Shown here piece by piece: positions 22,385 through 25,442 of a stretch of DNA of 25,442 nt. The number at the start of each line of letters is the position of its first letter. Position 1 is the first letter of the stretch. The notes under the pieces were generated by a model. The model was given only the letters and a program-made list of their open reading frames with translations. It was not told the DNA's origin and did no database searches. The position numbers were made by a program, and so were the translations under genes. The DNA comes from an uncultured Collinsella sp. (lineage in GTDB: Bacteria; Actinomycetota; Coriobacteriia; Coriobacteriales; Coriobacteriaceae), in NCBI GenBank assembly GCA_902470065.1, contig CABRFA010000014.1, positions 1 to 25,442 of the forward strand, read 5' to 3'.

Positions 22385-24871
22385 ATGAGTATCAAGCGTT
22401 TGGCACTTTGCCGCAGTCAGGGCCGTCTATTTGTGCTGCTTCGTTTTGCCGGTCAGGATGTCGCCGCGCTTATTGAGCGGGAGGGTTCTCAAGCGTTTGC
22501 CCATGCGACGACAAGCGGTTCTTGTGTGCCGTCGCTGGTGCTCCCGGTCGATCATGGCCGTGTGCTGGCGCTTTGCCCTTTCGTTTCCGATTACGAGCGC
22601 GAGCTCGCCGTTTTGGTGCTTCCGTTTTTGGATGGCTCGTCGATGGATGTCGTTTTTGCATCCGGTGGCCAAAGGTTGGGCTCTATTCGCCTCGATAGCC
22701 GCGTGGCCAAATTGGAATCCAAGATTAACTACAAAGCAAAGCCTGCGATGTGCGCGCTCGTTCGCGATGCGCAGCGCGGCGAGTGCTGCGGTCGCTACGA
22801 GATCGATGCCGTTCGTTATTTACCGGCAGATGAGGGCGCCGTCTGGCGCTATGAGGCCAAGTGGGCGGGAGATCCCCAGTGCGCCCCCGAGCTCCAGATC
22901 TTCGATACGCACATGAATGCGATTGATGCCACCGTGCATATGTTTGAGTCACAGGTCGATGTTCTCCAGCAAAACGGATGTCGCGTCAATAAAACGTATC
23001 TGAGCGTTGAGATGCCTCAGGATATACGAGATTTTGTCGCGATTGTGAGCGATCCCACGGAGCAGATCCAGAGCGGGTTTTGCGCCATGGATGGTCGCCT
23101 GTACAACGGCATGGTCGACGACAGCTGGAACCGCATGAAGGATGCACGCGCTGACGACGCAGCTTATCGACGTTGGTTTGAGCAGCATCGCGCAAAGCCG
23201 GGCGATCTGGCGTGCCAGCGTGTCGCTTCGGCGGCCTTTGCCTATAGGCCGCTCGTGAGCATTGTGGTGCCGTGCTACAAGACCGATCGGGTCTACCTGC
23301 GCGAGCTGCTGGACTCGGTGCTAGCCCAGAGCTATGACAACTGGGAATTGCTGCTTATGGACGCCTCGCCCGAATGGGATGCGGTGGCCAATCTTGCGGC
23401 AAGTGCCAACGACGAGCGCGTTCGTCGCATTGGGCTGCCCGGCAACGGCGGCATTGTGGTCAACACCAACGCAGGTATTGAGCAAGCGATGGGCGACTAC
23501 ATCGCGTTCTTGGACCATGACGACATTCTGGAACCGGACGCGTTATTCCAGTATGTTTCCGCGCTGAATAAGGCGGCCGAGGGCGAGCGTCCCCAGGTCC
23601 TGTTCTGCGACGAGGACATGTTCCAGAAAGCAGGGGAGTGGGGCCAGCCGGTCTTTAAGACCAAGCTTAACGTCGACCTGCTCTATAGCCATAACTGCGT
23701 GACGCATTTCCTGATGGTGGAGAAGGCGCTCATCGATTGCATTGGCATATCGCCGGAAGACGTCGCGGGCGCCCAGGATTATGACCTGACGCTTCGCTGC
23801 CTTGCAGCGGGTGCGCGCTTTGAGCATATTGCGCACATGTTGTATCACTGGCGCGTGCATCCGGGGTCGACCGCCGACGGAACCGCCGACAGCAAACCGT
23901 ATGCCATCGAGGCCGGGCGCCTGGCTCTGCAGCGCCACTTTGACTCGCTGGGCGTTCACGGAACGGTCGAGGAGACCGAGACGCCGTTTGTCTACCGCAT
24001 GCGCTATGCGCTGCCGGAGCCTGCGCCGCTGGTGAGCATTGTGATCCCCACTAAGGACCACGTTGAGACGCTCGATGCCTGTGTGATGTCGATCGCCCAG
24101 AAAGCCACGTATGCCAACTACGAGATCGTCTTGGTGGAGAACAACAGCGAAGACCCGGAGACGTTTGCGTATTACGAAACCCTGCCAGAGCGCGTGGCTG
24201 CAGCATCCAAAGGCAAGGGTATCGCGCGCGTTGTGTTCTGGCCGGGCGAGTTCAATTACTCCCAGATCATTAACTTTGGCGTTGAGCACGCTAAGGGCGA
24301 TTATCTGTTGCTGCTTAATAACGATACCGAGGTCATAAGTCCCGACTTTATAGAAGAGATGATGGGGTATCTGCAGCGTCCCGATGCGGGCGTGGTGGGC
24401 GCCAAACTCTACTTTGCCGATCATCTGGTGCAGCATGCCGGCATTTTGGTTGGCGTGCGTGGTGCACTTGCCCACGCCAACCAGGACTTCTCGGCAAAGC
24501 GCGAGGGCTATCTTGCCCGTGCCGTGCGCCCGGGCAACTTTAGCGCCGTAACGGGTGCCTGCCAGATGGTCCGACGCGGCGAATTTGAGCAGGTCGGAGG
24601 CTATAACGAGGAATTCGCCGTCGGTTTTAACGACGCAGACTTTTGCCTGCGCGTGTGGGAGGCGGGCTACCGCACGATCTATACGCCCTATGCCGAGCTA
24701 TACCACTACGAGTTCACCTCGCGCGGCAGGGAAGAGGCCAACGAGGAAAAACTGCGCCGCTGGAAGCGCGAGCAAGCGCTGTTCATTCAGCGCTGGCCTG
24801 AGTTCTTCCTCGATGGCGACCCGTGGCTCGGACCAAACCTATCCTCCGACAGTGAGTACTTCTCGTTTTAG
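22385..24871 (+). CDS. Large glycosyltransferase with two family-2 domains
   Basis: An 828-residue protein with two GT-A domains. Domain 1 begins near residue 288 (LVSIVVPCYKTDRVYLREL) with metal motif FLDHDDILEPDA near 375. Domain 2 begins near 547 (LVSIVIPTKDHVETLDACV) with LLLNNDTEVISPDF near 643 and the GFNDADFCLRVWEAGY acceptor-side motif. Residues 1-285 are an unassigned N-terminal region, partly beta-rich. The layout fits bifunctional polymer-building transferases such as those making rhamnose-rich or teichoic-type polysaccharides. The ATG is directly abutted to the previous stop, so translation is coupled. Its stop overlaps the convergent gene by four bases. Confidence 0.9.
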   Translation: MSIKRLALCRSQGRLFVLLRFAGQDVAALIEREGSQAFAHATTSGSCVPSLVLPVDHGRVLALCPFVSDYERELAVLVLPFLDGSSMDVVFASGGQRLGSIRLDSRVAKLESKINYKAKPAMCALVRDAQRGECCGRYEIDAVRYLPADEGAVWRYEAKWAGDPQCAPELQIFDTHMNAIDATVHMFESQVDVLQQNGCRVNKTYLSVEMPQDIRDFVAIVSDPTEQIQSGFCAMDGRLYNGMVDDSWNRMKDARADDAAYRRWFEQHRAKPGDLACQRVASAAFAYRPLVSIVVPCYKTDRVYLRELLDSVLAQSYDNWELLLMDASPEWDAVANLAASANDERVRRIGLPGNGGIVVNTNAGIEQAMGDYIAFLDHDDILEPDALFQYVSALNKAAEGERPQVLFCDEDMFQKAGEWGQPVFKTKLNVDLLYSHNCVTHFLMVEKALIDCIGISPEDVAGAQDYDLTLRCLAAGARFEHIAHMLYHWRVHPGSTADGTADSKPYAIEAGRLALQRHFDSLGVHGTVEETETPFVYRMRYALPEPAPLVSIVIPTKDHVETLDACVMSIAQKATYANYEIVLVENNSEDPETFAYYETLPERVAAASKGKGIARVVFWPGEFNYSQIINFGVEHAKGDYLLLLNNDTEVISPDFIEEMMGYLQRPDAGVVGAKLYFADHLVQHAGILVGVRGALAHANQDFSAKREGYLARAVRPGNFSAVTGACQMVRRGEFEQVGGYNEEFAVGFNDADFCLRVWEAGYRTIYTPYAELYHYEFTSRGREEANEEKLRRWKREQALFIQRWPEFFLDGDPWLGPNLSSDSEYFSF

Positions 24872-25311
24872 TGCGAAGTAATGCCAAGTTCCGGCAAAGT
24901 ATCTTCAAGAGCCGCAAGAGCGGTGGGGTTCAAGTACTCCTCGTTCAAGCAGCTCTTGTCATATCGAAAACGTGTGTCTCGTGAGCATTCGATGAGTTCT
25001 GCAGTAAAGAACTTCTCCCAGCTAAAGAACTTTGAGCTTTCGATATGTTCAGCGGGGTTAAGCAGCATGTCCTTAATGTGTTTGCTGTTGAATAATCCCG
25101 ACTTCAACACGAGCCATTCAAACGATTCCGGTAGGAATAGCTTGATGTTCTTTCGGCGCAATAGAGCAGCTGCTTCCGCAATTTCTGGTCCAAAGGCGGC
25201 GCCGTCGGCAATCACGAGGATGTCGTTTTCCGGTGCGTCCATAATGCAGTTGCAAATGTTTGATTTTCCTCCCGCGCTGATGCACTTAATGCTGCTCTTT
25301 TTGCATAGCAA
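24868..25311 (-). CDS. Uncharacterised protein, possibly TOPRIM-like, start missing or gene truncated
   Basis: The open frame gives a 147-residue product from a TTG at 25311 with no ribosome site. In the same frame, protein-like sequence continues upstream to an in-frame TAG at 25414-25416: ELVIVEDTNSGYEFFSLLC, then SAGGKSNI and ILVIADGAAFGPEI. The acidic VED and IADG pieces are suggestive of a TOPRIM-type fold (weak inference), and no ATG, GTG or TTG exists between that TAG and 25311. The later part (IKLFLPESFEWLVLKSGLF, SSKFFSWEKFFTAELIE) looks like a genuine conserved protein. Composition is plainly more AT-rich than in the adjoining transferases, so recent acquisition is likely. It may be the 3' end of a broken gene or one started at an unusual codon. 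Confidence 0.5.
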   Translation of the reverse strand: MLCKKSSIKCISAGGKSNICNCIMDAPENDILVIADGAAFGPEIAEAAALLRRKNIKLFLPESFEWLVLKSGLFNSKHIKDMLLNPAEHIESSKFFSWEKFFTAELIECSRDTRFRYDKSCLNEEYLNPTALAALEDTLPELGITSH

Positions 25312-25442
25312 ACTGAAGAATTCGTAGCCCGAATTTGTGTCCTCGACGATGACAAGCTCGGGCCTCTCGCCTCTAAAATCAGTATCACTGTTAGCGCCGG
25401 GCGATTTTAGCCGCTAATAGTCAAACTATTTTGACCAATCCC
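25312..25442. other. Window edge upstream of the start-less gene
   Basis: On the minus strand this is the upstream side of the previous entry. All three leftward frames hit a stop between 25393 and 25436, so a neighbouring gene probably ends near here. A purine-rich AGAGGCGAGAGG (leftward) resembles a ribosome site but precedes no start codon in the right frame. Confidence 0.4.

Overview
The window looks like chromosomal DNA of a high-GC Gram-positive gut actinobacterium of the class Coriobacteriia, most likely Collinsella or a close relative. That is an inference from GC-rich codon use, a SUF-only Fe-S assembly operon with SufU, an MPKTG-type wall-anchored surface protein, TTG/GTG starts with strong Shine-Dalgarno sequences, and a large family-2 glycosyltransferase cluster. 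No search was run, so the genus is a judgement.

Layout. (1) 1-317: the 3' part of a tRNA-Lys(CTT) gene and its intrinsic terminator, followed by a second near-identical copy of the tRNA tail plus terminator 177 bp downstream, then dinD on the minus strand. (2) 1340-2866: a stand-alone soluble FAD oxidoreductase of the fumarate reductase/aspartate oxidase superfamily. (3) 3123-4880: a two-gene minus-strand operon of a NifU-like Fe-S scaffold and a GGGtGRT-family protein of unknown function. (4) 5284-6093: a REP-associated-type (Y1/HUH) transposase whose catalytic tyrosine position appears to be serine. (5) 6159-11404: the suf operon, transcribed leftward as sufC-sufB-sufD-sufS-sufU, with overlapping or nearly overlapping genes. 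(6) 11585-12718: a divergent Rrf2-family regulator with three cysteines, followed within 8 nt by an MNT/HEPN (MntA/HepT) type VII toxin-antitoxin pair. (7) 12847-14664: a secreted, wall-anchored protein with a possible lysozyme-like N-terminal domain and a long low-complexity stalk. (8) 14864-16660: a divergent AAA-ATPase-like/PD-(D/E)XK family protein with degraded catalytic motifs. (9) 16685-24871: six family-2 glycosyltransferases, one leftward and five rightward, probably building a cell-surface polysaccharide. (10) 24868-25442: a lower-GC gene fragment on the minus strand that lacks a normal start codon.

How the genes work together. Iron-sulfur metabolism dominates the left half. SufBCD with SufS/SufU would assemble clusters. 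The Rrf2 regulator, with a strong inverted repeat between it and sufC, is the natural sensor-repressor. The separate scaffold/GGGtGRT pair hints at a second, uncharacterised Fe-S function nearby. The right half is envelope biology: a surface protein and polysaccharide glycosyltransferases.

The best candidates for something under-described are the GGGtGRT/scaffold pair, the apparent co-transcription of a HEPN/MNT toxin-antitoxin pair with an Fe-S regulator, the degenerate AAA/nuclease protein, and the start-less gene at the right edge. I did not find one clear-cut new multi-gene system.
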